A model generated the notes under the pieces. It saw only the letters and a program-made list of their open reading frames with translations, was not told the origin of the DNA and made no database searches. This document shows, in pieces, positions 23,391 to 33,578 of a stretch of 42,377 nt of DNA (position 1 is its first letter; each line of letters begins with the position of its first letter). Both the position numbers and the translations under genes were made by a program. The stretch lies in the NCBI GenBank assembly GCA_022925895.1, contig JAKSYS010000550.1:1-42377 (forward strand), read 5' to 3'. The DNA comes from Fragilaria crotonensis. Its lineage: Eukaryota; Bacillariophyta; Fragilariophyceae; Fragilariales; Fragilariaceae.

Positions 23391-24794
23391 TCAAACCAAG
23401 CAAAGATCTAGCGCTGCGTCCAGCGTGGTCTCGACAAGCGTGACAGAAATCGAGGGGAACTTCCCGTAAAGACAAGAATCGATGTCATTTTGGTAAGCCT
23501 TTTGCAGATAATATGTCAGGTAGACTGCAATATCATTCTGCAGCACTTCAACAACAGTAGGCGGCAATGGTGTCGGTGGTTCTGAGGAGCCAACATCAGA
23601 TGCAACAGGAGTTTGCGATTGATCCGACTTCGTCGACCCCAAGTCCTGAGGAGCAGCAGGGGCCTGTGTCGAAGTGGGGGCTGCGAATGGTTCACTATTC
23701 TCAGTAACTGGAGGCCTCGGCGATGCCGCATCGAACAGAGACGCAACTGGGACATGTGTCAAAGTGGGAGCTGCGAATGATTCACTGCTCGCCGTGACCG
23801 GAGCCTGTGATGATACCGACTCGAACGGGACTGCGACAGGACCCTGGGTCGAAGTGGGAGCTGGGAATGATTCACTGCTCGCTGTGACCGGAGCCTGTGA
23901 TGATGCCGAATCGAACAGGGCTGCGACAGGACCCTGAGTCGAAGGAGCTTCGAATGATTCACTGCTCGCCGTGACCGGAGCCTGTGATGAAGCCGAATCG
24001 AACGGAGCTGCGACTGGGCCCTGTGACGAAGTAGGAGCTGCAAATGATTCACTGCTCGCTGTGACCGGAGCCTGTGATGATGCCGAATCGAACAGGGCTG
24101 CGACAGGACCCTGTGCCGAAGTGGGAGGTGCGAATAATTCGCTGCTCGCAGTGACTGGAGGCTGTGATGAGGATGATTCCAATTCGAACGGAGGAGCGTC
24201 AAGAAACTGTTGAGATGACTGAGCCACAGGAGCGTTTACTGCGACAGGAGGTGGAAAAGAGATAAAATTGGATTGAGGTGGTTCGACATCGATCAGAGGT
24301 GCAGAAACTGGCGAATTCGCAACAAAATCAGACAGCCAACGCCTTGCATTATTGTTGTCAGGAAGGCATAAACGGCATGCGGTTCCAAGGTTGTAGATGA
24401 AACCGGTTCGTCCAAGCCTGCGTCGAAGATTCTTATTTGGGACGGGGATTGTGCATACCGGTCCAACAGGCAAGATATCAAGCATTTCGATCGACGGGTC
24501 AGCGGACGAGTAAGTCCAACAACGCTTTTCGAGGAAGGAGCCGATGGTATCGATTTCAGAATCTGAGCACTGGCCGTCGTAAAAGTAGTTTACAGTCCAT
24601 GTTGCTTTCATGTAGACTTGGACGGGATCAGGGCAGATTAGAAGATGCCGTTGGTGCGCTGTTGCGTGAAGGTCAACTTCGTGGATTGCGTGGGCGCTCC
24701 ACAAGCTTATCAATTGCACTGCGACGATGCATACAAGTTTGCGAAGAGATGAGAAACCCGTGGCTCTGGAGCGGAAAGAGAAGAGAAGAATCAT
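23391..24794 (-). CDS. Secreted protein with 30-residue Ser/Ala/Pro repeats and conserved terminal domains
   Basis: 467 residues from an ATG at 24794, with a hydrophobic N-terminal segment (KLVCIVAVQLISLWSAHA). An N-terminal domain contains CPDPVQVYMKA, CSDSEIDTIGSFL, and a segment ending in CRLCLPDNNNARR. The middle is six 30-residue repeats of the type APVTASSESFAAPTSTQGPV. A C-terminal domain has VYLTYYLQKAY, then DSCLYGKFPSISVTLVE. The N- and C-terminal domains match those of the broken gene at 32401-33411 and the C-terminal domain matches the fragment at 42262, so this is a local gene family with different linkers. The repeats look like a flexible, possibly glycosylated spacer. Function unknown; I do not recognise a named family. 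Confidence 0.75.
   Translation of the reverse strand: MILLFSFRSRATGFSSLRKLVCIVAVQLISLWSAHAIHEVDLHATAHQRHLLICPDPVQVYMKATWTVNYFYDGQCSDSEIDTIGSFLEKRCWTYSSADPSIEMLDILPVGPVCTIPVPNKNLRRRLGRTGFIYNLGTACRLCLPDNNNARRWLSDFVANSPVSAPLIDVEPPQSNFISFPPPVAVNAPVAQSSQQFLDAPPFELESSSSQPPVTASSELFAPPTSAQGPVAALFDSASSQAPVTASSESFAAPTSSQGPVAAPFDSASSQAPVTASSESFEAPSTQGPVAALFDSASSQAPVTASSESFPAPTSTQGPVAVPFESVSSQAPVTASSESFAAPTLTHVPVASLFDAASPRPPVTENSEPFAAPTSTQAPAAPQDLGSTKSDQSQTPVASDVGSSEPPTPLPPTVVEVLQNDIAVYLTYYLQKAYQNDIDSCLYGKFPSISVTLVETTLDAALDLCLV
23641..24183 (-). repeat. Six 90-bp coding tandem repeats
   Basis: Units are spaced 90 bp apart, except one of 87 bp where a codon is missing (EAPSTQG instead of AAPTSTQG). The most conserved part encodes APVTASSES. 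The high DNA similarity suggests recent expansion by slippage or unequal exchange. Confidence 0.85.
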
Positions 24795-26100
24795 GATTCA
24801 CTTCGTTTTGTGAACATCATTTTCTACCCGTAAATAACGATTATATCATTTTTTGCGTTTGTATTTGTTTAGCCCACCGCCTGTGCTCAAAAACCATGAT
24901 GTCTCGTGGCTTCAAGTGCGATCAAATCAAAACATATATCATGCTGGACGACTCTCCCATGTACCCACCCCCGGTCCCCCGGAGCATTGTTAGTTGCCTA
25001 TGTATTATGTACAGTAGTCGTAGATCCCTTGATTTTAACCAGTGTCGATGACATTAACCCGGACATATACATCGAGGACTGTAGCTACGACAGTTCTCGT
25101 CGTTCGATTTGAAAACGGGAATGCCTCGCAACTCGCAGGTGCTATGACAATCGGGAGATGAAGTCGCGACTGTGAAAGAGCGTTATGTATGTATATGTTA
25201 CATTTTGATGCACTCTTAACAATTATGCGTTCGTGAATCATATACATCATTATATACTGCTATTTATGATGGACAACCAAACAAATTTGCACCGATGACT
25301 TATCCGGGTCATAATATATATATATCAAAACACCTACCGGTATTTATCATTCCGAAGGAATCTGTCCCAGACTTCGAGGTCTCAGACCTTGGCGCTCGAG
25401 ATCAAGGTCGCCAATTTGACTAACGTCATAATCTGCGATGGCTTGCTCAGGAAGGTTGTTACTTCTTGTCCGAAGTCTTTAATTGTTTGAGAATGTTCAA
25501 GTAATCAACTGATACTACCTTGAAAGTTGTGATTTCTGATGACAACAAGTGATTTTGGAGGCATTTCTTTCCACCTTTCCTTACCATGAGTGGATCAATC
25601 TATGTAAGACACACCCAGTTAGAGAACAGGACTGCTATAGCTTTAAATGCTTGATGGCATTTCTACCATTGCTGTGTTCTCGTGGTGGTAACTTTACTAA
25701 CACCACAAAGAAGATCAACAACCTGGCTTTGTATAGCGCTTCTTTCAAATCTTTCCCAGTTACTAAGTAGAGTAGTAGCTAGTAGTAGTGTTAATCGCAA
25801 GAATCAAATTGAGTAGCTACTTTGTAGGCAAGGAGAAAATACAACTTTTTATGGTTCAAAATCTTTCATGGTTCCTTGCCAATCAGGTTACAAACGTCTG
25901 GCAAATCATGACGGTTGCAATCAAGCAATCGTAGGCGCATCATTGTAAGATTTCTTGCTGCTGGAAGGTCAAGCCCAGGCAGGCACACTAAGTAGTAGCT
26001 ACCGGGGTCAATTAGAGGCCACTGAACTGTGCACGCCAGTCTGGGACTGGCTGGCATGAAGAAGCAAAGTTTTTAGAACTGGTGTTGATCCATCAAGCCG
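24795..26100. other. Intergenic stretch, no supported gene
   Basis: This stretch includes the promoter side of the repeat-protein gene (a GTAC is seen near 25010) and a more AT-rich part from about 25260. A short frame at 25549-25770 has no recognisable domain. The AT-rich part has the same texture as 2050-2600 and 39.5-42.2 kb and may be decayed repeat DNA. Confidence 0.4.
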
Positions 26101-26400
26101 GCCAGGTTTGTCATCGTCAGCAGATTAGGTTTTTGTCAGCACATTCTGCCAACAGATTTTTTCATCAGCAGATTTGTTTTTCTTCAAGAACAGCTTTCTA
26201 TTGTTAGCAGTTTTATCTTGTGAGCAGTTTCTGTCAGCAGCTTTCTCTATTTAGCAGATTTCACTTTTGTCAGCAGATTTTGTGATCAGCTTTCTTCAGT
26301 CAACAGTCTCGTTTTTGTCAACTGTTCTGTGGACAGATTTCTTTAGTCAGGCAATTCCTAGACATAAAACTCAGCAAAACGCAGATTTGAGCAGCTGTGG
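26101..26400 (+). repeat. Left array of imperfect TTTTGTCAGCAGATTT repeats
   Basis: At least ten imperfect copies of a roughly 16-22 bp unit, core GTCAGCAGATTT followed by a T/G-rich spacer, lie in this stretch (for example at about 26116, 26164, 26252, 26268). The same unit recurs at 27165-27300 in the same orientation. A gag-like fragment lies between the two arrays. Confidence 0.65.
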
Positions 26401-26690
26401 CGGCGGCAGGATGGATAGGATTGTCGGGGCCATTGAGGGGAGCGATGAAGGGAACGTTACCGGAGCGGAGGAGGTAGGCCGCGGGGAGTAGGGTGAGAGC
26501 TAGATGGCCATGGATGCCGTCGCCGGCGTAGGACGGAACAGTGGTTGCGTTGGCGTTGAGTTGGGTCTGGGCAAGACGGATGGTGGCGTAGGTGGGTGGG
26601 GAGGTGACGGTGGCAATGGGAGAAAGGATGGGGTTGGGAAAAGAGGCCGTGATGGAGGCGGCGGTGAGGGTGGAAGCTTTCTGCATGGTG
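26379..26690 (-). pseudogene. Isolated copia gag fragment
   Basis: On the minus strand this piece aligns by eye with the start of the gag protein of the intact copia element at 33721. Shared features in order are an N-terminal A-S-x-x-x-x-F-P stretch, a PT-x-x-T-I-x-L-A-Q-x-Q-L-x-x-NA segment, G-x-G-x-HGHLAL, YLLR with VPFI-A-P, and ATAAQI. The homology ends near 26395, where the repeat array begins. No LTR, zinc knuckle or pol part is seen nearby, and the intact element differs clearly in sequence. This is therefore a relic or captured piece of a different copia family. Confidence 0.65.
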
Positions 26691-27164
26691 GGAGGTAGAA
26701 AGAAGAAAAAAAATTATCAACTTCTATTGATGAGCTATAGACGTCTGATCGTACTGTCTTGAAACCGATGAAGTTGATAAGTTATGAGTCGGTTTAGACT
26801 ATGATGGATGCAGAAAGGGTCGTTATCGATCACGGATTGTAACGATGTAAAGGCCGATATGAATGACGTTCGTGACAGTTGATCGGGACTCGTATATACG
26901 GGAAGGGATGCTGGAACGGTATTCGGGTTCGGATTTAGGTCATCGATGGATATGTGATAGAATCGTGTTATGTACGTGCTGAATGTTCTTGATGTGTTGT
27001 AACGGTGAAGGGCTGGATGGATGGACAGACGGCCGTATTCAATACTGCTAGCTACTGCTGCTTGATGACACATTTTTCACAATTACTGGAGTACTTCATT
27101 TTGTCTTTGTATATTTTTCAGGAGGTTTCCATCATCAAAAGTTTTTCTTTATTTAAGCTGATTG

Positions 27165-27300
27165 CATCAGAAGATGTTTCCTGTCAGCAGAATTTGTTTT
27201 TGTCAGCAGATGCTTGTCATCAGCAGATCTTGTTTTGTCAGCAGATTCATCCGCAGATGTGTTTTTTGTTAGCAAACGTCTTTGCATTTGTCATCAAAAA
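27165..27300 (+). repeat. Right array of TTTTGTCAGCAGATTT repeats
   Basis: Four or five imperfect copies (for example 27183, 27202, 27220, 27239), the same unit and orientation as 26101-26400. Together the arrays bracket about 0.77 kb containing the gag fragment and an unassigned stretch. Confidence 0.65.
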
Positions 27301-27480
27301 GATGCTCGCGCCGGCACATTGTGTTTCGCGCCAGCCTGTTTCTTGACGGAACCATTTTCTCCTCCGGCTGGAGCATTTTCGCGTCAATCACGATTGCATT
27401 CGTTTTGCGGGACCTTCCTGGTTGATCCTGGCTCGCGGTCTCGCTACAATAGAGTAAATACTCCAGTACAAAGTACTACT

Positions 27481-27558
27481 ACTGAATACTGAATACTGAA
27501 TACTGAATACTGAATACTGAATACTGAATACTGAATACTGAATACTGAATACTGAATA
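27481..27558. repeat. Tandem repeat (ACTGAAT)n, about 11 copies
   Basis: Perfect 7-bp units over 78 bp in intergenic DNA, flanked by GTAC-rich sequence on both sides. Confidence 0.9.
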
Positions 27559-28054
27559 GCACCCCGAGCCCTGATGACTCGGAGCTCGGAGTACATATGC
27601 ATACAGCATACAGTACATGGAACAAGTACTAGCTAGTACCGTATGATAATGTTGGAGACGTGCAGCGGGCGGCGGATGAAATGAAAATTCCTGCCGATGG
27701 GAAGTGGCGATATCGTCGTACGTCGTCCCTATTGCAAATTCGGATTCCCCTATATGCACGATCCTGTCGTGGGAGTACTATTACGTCGGAATCGGTATTC
27801 ATCCGACTGAATGCACGGTACTAGTACCAGTGTACCAGTAACACGCGAGGAAACTACACCAATGTCCACCACCTGCCGAAGACGGCCGCCAACCGATCCT
27901 GGATCCCTCTTTTCGACATGCGACTGCCGACGCTGGGAGACATCTGGAATCCCACCTCTCAATTGTATCAATTCATTGAACAATCGTCTGATCTGTTTGT
28001 TCTTTCGTTGCATTGTCTTCTTCCATTTTCCGTCGTCGATAAGTCCACCGTATC

Positions 28055-28858
28055 ATGTCTGCTGAACTCAACGAAACTCAGAATGCCACCGTCGGCATGA
28101 CGGTTGGTGTGATTGAAGTTTTGATTCTTCAACCGTTCAATTATGCTAAAAACATGACTCAACAAAAGCAGCCCATCTCTCTCTCCCCCACCATTTGGTA
28201 CCGCGGCGTCGGTGCCAACTGCATCAACATGGGTTCCTGCACCATGATTCAATTCGCCGTCGGCGGAAAGCTCAAAAATCTCGTGCTCAACGGCGAAAAG
28301 CGCCGCCTGCAAGTGTACGAAGAAATGTTGTGCGGTGCCGCGGCCGGTCTGGTCAGTGCCACGGTCGGAAGTCCGCTGGAACTCATCATGATCCAGCAGC
28401 AGCGCAAGGGCGGGTCGACCGTGAGCACGATCCGGACCATTGCCACTCCGTCCAACATTGGCCGTGGATTCACCGGAGCCGGTATCCGAGAGGCACTCTG
28501 GACTTGTGGATACTTATCCATCCCACCCATTGTGCGCAACTATTTGATGGACATGTATCCTACAGTATTTGATAATAATGAAAAGGCTCGCATCCCAGCG
28601 GCACTCTTGGGAGGTCTCTTTGCTTGTTACTTGTCGCACCCGGTTGATACGATCAAGACGTGCATGCAGGGAGATATTGAACGCACTACCTACAGTACCT
28701 TTTCCAAGACGGCAGGTAAGATTTGGGCCGAGTCCGGTGTTCGAGGATTTTACCGAGGCGCTACGTTTCGATACGGACGCATGGTCTGCGCTGTCTTCAT
28801 CATGGACGCCATGAAGGATTTCATGTCCAAGTTGATGTACCCAAGTGCGTTCGAGTGA
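28055..28858 (+). CDS. Mitochondrial carrier family (SLC25) protein
   Basis: 267 residues, the normal length of a carrier with three repeats. The signature P-x-[DE]-x-x-[KR] at the end of each odd helix is seen as QPFNYAK (first, with Asn for the acid), SPLELIM (second, last basic residue replaced) and HPVDTIK (third, canonical). The sequence after the third signature ends with GVRGFYRG, the usual [FY]-x-G turn. Carriers of this family move metabolites across the mitochondrial inner membrane. Two of three signatures are imperfect, so the matrix and cytoplasmic gates may be weak, as in carriers for asymmetric substrates. The substrate cannot be told. The gene is intronless and its frame is unbroken, in contrast to several neighbours. 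Confidence 0.85.
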   Translation: MSAELNETQNATVGMTVGVIEVLILQPFNYAKNMTQQKQPISLSPTIWYRGVGANCINMGSCTMIQFAVGGKLKNLVLNGEKRRLQVYEEMLCGAAAGLVSATVGSPLELIMIQQQRKGGSTVSTIRTIATPSNIGRGFTGAGIREALWTCGYLSIPPIVRNYLMDMYPTVFDNNEKARIPAALLGGLFACYLSHPVDTIKTCMQGDIERTTYSTFSKTAGKIWAESGVRGFYRGATFRYGRMVCAVFIMDAMKDFMSKLMYPSAFE

Positions 28859-30317
28859 GGAGCACGGAAGTGTTGGTAGGTGAGAGGTTGTTGAGAGGTC
28901 GCATCATGAACCATGGACCATTGGACCATGGACCGGGATCATTTGAAATGAATGAGTGCCATCCATTTTACGTAAACAAGATATAGATAGGAAAAAGTGC
29001 CATCGATTCTCTATTCAATGCGGGTGATTGCAGAAGTCCCGAGTGTGCGTTTGTATGTTGTGCATTGTGTAGTGATGTGGCTACCTTCGTCGATGTCGGT
29101 GGATGGTTTAAAGTGTTTAGCACTCGTGGCTCGTGGATGCTATTGGGACGAGGATGCATCTACCGGTATGTCAGATACCAGATACACCTCATAAGTGGCA
29201 TTTTGTACGCGTACTGTAGTACTGTACGTCTGTAGGAGGAGCACACAGTGTGCGCATACACTCGCCTCGATACGTCACGTGCGCAAAGCAACTTTACCGG
29301 TACACTCGTAAAAGTACTCGAGTACAAGGCGATCTTGTACTGTTTTTGTTGTTGCAATGACCAGTTTTCCTTCTTAGGTGACATACACGTCTGCTAAGTT
29401 CTGTACTGTAGCAATTGTATTGGAAAGAAACATACGCAGGGGTGTTTAATAGTTAACTAATTAAGGCGTCAGAAGGCGCGCCGGCCGGATGGACTTAATT
29501 AAACACCCCTGGACATACGTGTTCCAGGTACAAAATGCGAGGTACATATGATATTATGAGAGTATGAGTGATAATACTGCACTGGACTATCTACAAGTAC
29601 CAGGTTTACGTGTGCCTGTGGATACCGTGTCTCTCGAACTCATACTCCAGTTCTACCTCAATATTTGTATTTTAAACATTCATGATAAAAATTATATACA
29701 TCTGTTCAGCAGTACGTTCAGCACGACAGCACGACTCACCCTTGTCTCTTATCATATGTTCATAGCTAATTCCATGCAGGGAGTCGTCGTGTACTGAGTA
29801 CTGAATACTTCGTGTGTATCCCGTAGGAAGAAATTCCGTGAGAAAGTTACGGGATCGCGCTGGACAGTGCTTCAACGTTGGTTTTAAGTTCTTGAACGGA
29901 AGTTCTTAGGTGTTTCCAACCATTTTTTCTAGGTCTAGAAATATGGACTATGCTACAACGCTTAATATCTGTATACTCTGTAATCCTTAAGTAACTCTTA
30001 TTATAACACTTCATTCCCGACCCTAGAATTCGTAATATAGGATTTTTGGTGAGTACACTGTTTGAGTAACGTACGTTCTGTCGGCATTAGGATTCTGTCT
30101 CTACACGAATGGGTCATGGATGTCTTGCACGCCCGAAGTATCTCCTTCCACCACAACTAACAGCCCTTGATCAAACCCTAGCCTGTCTCACGTTTGGAGT
30201 CTTGACTCTCCACCAGTCTCACTCTCTATTCTCCGCCGAAAATTGTCTTCTTCTCCGTCCGTATTCGACGTTCTTGTTCGCTGTTCTTTGGCAGGACAGT
30301 CCATCAGAAACTGAACG
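28859..30317. other. Intergenic stretch with GTAC blocks and a small foldback element
   Basis: GTAC-rich segments lie at about 29200-29340 and 29510-29610. A 75-bp hAT-like element at 29437-29511 is described separately. No coding frame is supported. The right-hand part is the upstream region of the membrane protein starting at 30318. Confidence 0.5.
29437..29511. mobile_element. 75-bp hAT-like miniature foldback element
   Basis: Perfect 14-bp inverted repeats CAGGGGTGTTTAAT (29437-29450 and 29498-29511) flank a 47-bp centre that is GC-rich (GGCGCGCCGGCCGG). The flanks AACATACG (29429-29436) and GACATACG (29512-29519) match at 7 of 8 bases, fitting an 8-bp target duplication. CAGGGGTG-type ends with 8-bp duplications are typical of the hAT superfamily. 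The element has no coding capacity. Confidence 0.65.
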
Positions 30318-31914
30318 ATGATGCGCCGAATAGGGCGATCGAATAACCGCAACAGCAATAGCAATACCACTCCCGATGGATATCCGGACGACGAGCCTTC
30401 CATTCAAGGTGTCGGTTCCTTGTTAGGCGCTGATGTCGCATCACTGCTTGACGGTGAATCGGTGGTTCTTCCATCGGACGATGATGCTAGCAGCATCAAT
30501 ACGAATTTCAACTACAGCACTGCTGGGAATGACAATGATCCAGAGCAATTGCGTGCTAGCAGTCACGACCAAGACGACGATTCCACGACAAATGGTCCTT
30601 GGATGATGGGGGGAGTAAACCAGCCCAATTGGAATGCGGATTCAAAGGCTGCCAACGACGCCAACTTGAACAACAACGCCAATGGCACCAACAATGACAG
30701 CCAACGTCGTCCTTGCCTCCCTCCGTGGCTTGCCAATTCTCCGAAGTGGCTCAAGACTGCCATTGTCATTGCCACGGCTCTGCTCGTCGGCGCCATTGTC
30801 TTGGTGACCGTCGCGGCGGTCCTTAACAACGCCAACAACGGCGCTTCTTCCCGATCTGCCGTTGAACCCTCGACCCCATCTGCAGCCCCCACATCGCTGA
30901 AACCGACTTCGCCACGGCCGACGCCAGAGCCCACCAAGGCACCGAAAGGCTCGACGGAACAACCATCTGTGGCACCCGTTTCCGGGGCACCCGTTACCGG
31001 CGCACCTGTCGATGTGACACTTCCGTCATCACCACCCTCGCTGGCATCGCCGACTAAAACAGTCTTTTATGTCACGGGAGGAAGGCCTCAAGGAACGGAT
31101 TTGGCTGATTTTGAAGCGAACTTGGGGCGATTGCCGGTTGACGCTTCTTTTATGGTTAATGTGGGCGATTGGAACTCTCCGTTGCCACAAGCTGCGATGA
31201 AGCCTCGTTTCAAGACGTCGATGCCCTCTTCGAAACCTCGACTGTGCCGGTATACTTTGTACCTGGAGACAATGAGGTGTGTACATACTACTATTTCTTT
31301 GTCATCTGATTGCATGGAATTCCTTACCTTTTTTCTTTATTCTTCAACGATGGCAGTATAACGATTGTCCTGACATCACGCAATCCTATACGCTTTGGAA
31401 GGAATACCTTGTGGATTACGAAACCAAACATTGGCCTCCACCCTCGTGGACCGTAAACCGCTACACGGGTGTGTTGGACGAAAATTGGGCATTCACCCTC
31501 AACAAGGCACTCTTTGTGGGGATCAATTTGGTGGGAGGCCAAGTCCAAGACACGACGGAATGGGCCACCCGCCAAGCTGCCGATTTGGAATGGATTGACG
31601 TCCAAGTAGATGCGGCAAGGAAGAATCAGGATTTGGAAGTGCTAGTGGTGTTTGCACATGCTGATCCGTCCATTTCCACCAATGATCCATTTTTCGTTCC
31701 GTTTTTTGATAATGTTCGATCGAGTTACAACGTCCCGACCGTGCTGGTGCATCGTAATCTCGGAATAGATTCCGCGAACTTGCAAGAGAATTATATGGGG
31801 ATTAACGATTTCGCCGTGTTGGTTGTGGAAGGTGGGATTTGGCCGCCTATGCGAGTGGAGGTTGACACACTCAGTGGATCGTTCCTTTGGAATCAAGCAG
31901 ATTGGTTTGTATAG
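30318..31914 (+). CDS. Type II membrane protein with calcineurin-like phosphoesterase-type ectodomain (two exons)
   Basis: Starting at ATG 30318, the N-terminal part is polar, Asn/Asp-rich and cytoplasmic. One membrane helix (WLKTAIVIATALLVGAIVLVTVAAVL) is followed by a PT-rich stem (SLKPTSPRPTPEPTKAP). The ectodomain has FMVNVGDWNSP, then VPVYFVPGDNE, then YNDCPDITQSY, VLVVFAHAD and TVLVHRNLG. The GD and GDNE blocks and the later FAHAD resemble the metal-binding GD, GN[HD]E and H-containing motifs of metallophosphatases, but divergent. Activity is unproven. An 80-bp intron (31277-31356, GTGTGT...GGCAG) joins PGDNE to YNDCP in frame. Near 31190 the frame shifts by one base: the correct continuation CDEASFQDVDALFE lies in another frame, needing one extra base after CCACAA. 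Without it the exon-1 frame runs to a false stop at 31361. Confidence 0.65.
31277..31356 (+). other. Intron of the phosphoesterase-like gene
   Basis: Donor GAG|GTGTGT, acceptor GGCAG|TAT. Splicing joins ...VPGDNE and YNDCPD... in phase 0. The intron is T-rich near its 3' end. Confidence 0.8.
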
Positions 31915-32400
31915 GTTGTCGATTGGACTTCAAGGCTCGCCATACTCGCCAAATCAAATTGCAATCGAATGCACTGCTGTATAGGGCATTTGAGACGCAG
32001 GTTTGTGTTTACATTGCCAGCCGTGGATTATTCTGGATAATAATAGCACGGTCAAGTTATTCGTTGATTGCGGTAGTTCGCCGCATACGGCTAATTGAAG
32101 TAGTAGGCAACACCCTGATCAAGGCATGTCCCATGTCCCACAACCAAAACGAAACCAGGGTCAAGCCCGGTATCTTGATAGGGTGTTGCTGGTTCTGGAA
32201 ATGGCGAATATATACTACAGCTATACTTCAATACAGCATTATCATATACTTGGAGTACTCCTTAACTTGTAATGTACTTCAACCACGTAGCACGATACTC
32301 TAATTACTGCCTCGCTCACTATCAGCCGACAGTCTCTCCCCGATCCTGCAACTCCGCACCACGAGATTGTGAGCCAGGGGGGGAACCCCGTGCCCATGAT
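31915..32400. other. Intergenic stretch between convergent genes
   Basis: Lies between the plus-strand phosphoesterase-like gene and the minus-strand secreted gene. No conserved frame or repeat is seen. Confidence 0.45.
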
Positions 32401-33411
32401 TTAGCAGGATGCCATGGCGTCCGTGTACGAGACCTCCTTTAGGCTCACAGCCACTGAAGGGAACACCCCGTACAAACACTTTGTGGCGTCAGAGTGGTAG
32501 GTTTGTTGCAGATAGTAGGTCAAGTACTCACTGTATTTGATTTGAAGTTGGCCAATATCAATCAAACTCGTTGATGGGGTTGCAGGTGTTGGAGGGGTGA
32601 TAAATTGAAGTGTCCGGGAGATCCCAAAGTCGCCCCTGTCGTAGAGGAGCGTAGCACCATTCACATTGGTACCAGCAAAAAGCTGGAAGGAACCTTCACC
32701 GTAAAAGCAACAAATGCCGTCACCGTACAGATCTTTCAAGACCACGAAGTACTTATAATTTGGTTCCAGGTAGAGCGTTTGAATGTATGGGCTGTACGGA
32801 TTAGTGATACCCGAGCTGGCATACACTATCGGTCCAGGGGATCCGTTAGACCTAGGAATCCTGATCGTGTAAGAAAATTCTGTTGGATATGCATCCGTCA
32901 TGACTCGAATGGTCACAGGTGAGGTGTTATACAAACGACGGCGACCATCGCCATTATCTGGGTTGCACGTCTTGCATTGTGCGGGAAGCTTGAACACAAA
33001 GCCAGGAAGTGCGAGATTGCGATGCATGTTTTCGATACTGGTGTCGAGAACCAATGCGTCAGTTTCGTTACGTTGCTCGAGTAGGTTTCGCCTGACGGCA
33101 GAGCATAGCGAGGGTGCTTGACTTGCAGGAATGACTTCAATAGCTCCCCGTTGACGCGTCATATGCGGAGTAAGTCTTGAAATGATTATAGAGAAATGCT
33201 CCGATCTCGCTGATGGCTGCTGAGGAGCAGTATGACGGATAGTAGGATTGAACCTGAAGTGTTGCTGCTAGGTAGAATCCTGCTGGGTCAAGACAAGTCA
33301 GAAGCCGACGACTGCTCATTTGCGGGCTCCCTCCCGGACCCACATCATTTGCTATAGCGACAGGGAAGACGAGAGAGAGGGGAAGAGGACGATGAACTTC
33401 ATTGTTGCCAT
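32401..33411 (-). pseudogene. Secreted protein of the 23.4-kb family, frameshifted
   Basis: The ATG at 33411 (MATMKFIVLFP) opens a signal peptide. The frame then shifts in a CCCCTCTCTCTC run near 33380 and again in a GGGG run near 33155. Ignoring the shifts, the domains match the gene at 23391-24794. The N-terminal part has CLDPAGFYLAA, CSSAAISEIGAFL, then GFVFKLPAQCKTCNPDNGDGRR. The C-terminal part has EYLTYYLQQTY, then KCLYGVFPSVAVSLKE. Between them, in place of repeats, it has a different region (YFVVLKDLYGDGICCFYGEGSFQLF), which resembles a small Cys-containing beta domain. The copia element begins 28 bp upstream of the ATG and so splits gene from promoter. Both indels are in simple sequence, so they may be errors. 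Function unknown. Confidence 0.65.
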
Positions 33412-33433
33412 CTTCGGTATATCATTTATGGCT

Positions 33434-33438
33434 CTATT
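33434..33438 (+). repeat. Target-site duplication CTATT, left copy
   Basis: CTATT directly before the 5' LTR, repeated at 38981-38985 directly after the 3' LTR. Five bp is the usual length for copia integrase. Confidence 0.95.
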
Positions 33439-33578
33439 TGTTATTATACCCGGGCACCCCGCAGTTGGGTAACCCGGAAGGTCATAGCATTCCAATGACC
33501 GAGCCCAGGTCCACTCAAATATCGAGTCAATCATAATTTATGTAGCTCATCGTTTTAACGACATCTACCTCTTTAACA
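33439..33578 (+). repeat. 5' LTR
   Basis: 140 bp, TGTTATTATACC...CTTTAACA, identical to 38841-38980 by direct comparison. A 12-base segment at 33537-33548 is complementary to the first 12 bases after the LTR. A start of transcription near 33537 would give U3 of about 98 bp, with an AAATAT at 33517-33522 as the only nearby TATA-like sequence. Confidence 0.95.

Noticed and set aside
23641-24183. Direct repeats considered as a CRISPR array
   Set aside because: The 90-bp units are coding, contiguous and without unique spacers, in a eukaryotic gene.
27417-27430. CCTGGTTGATCCTG, identical to the conserved 5' end of eukaryotic 18S rRNA
   Set aside because: The match stops after 14 bases and the following sequence (GCTCGCGG) is not rRNA. 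Treated as coincidence or a tiny insertion.
29465-29490. TCAGAAGG inside the small foldback element, like the ends of the 4.57-kb transposon
   Set aside because: Only eight bases are shared, in the centre rather than the ends; no other similarity.
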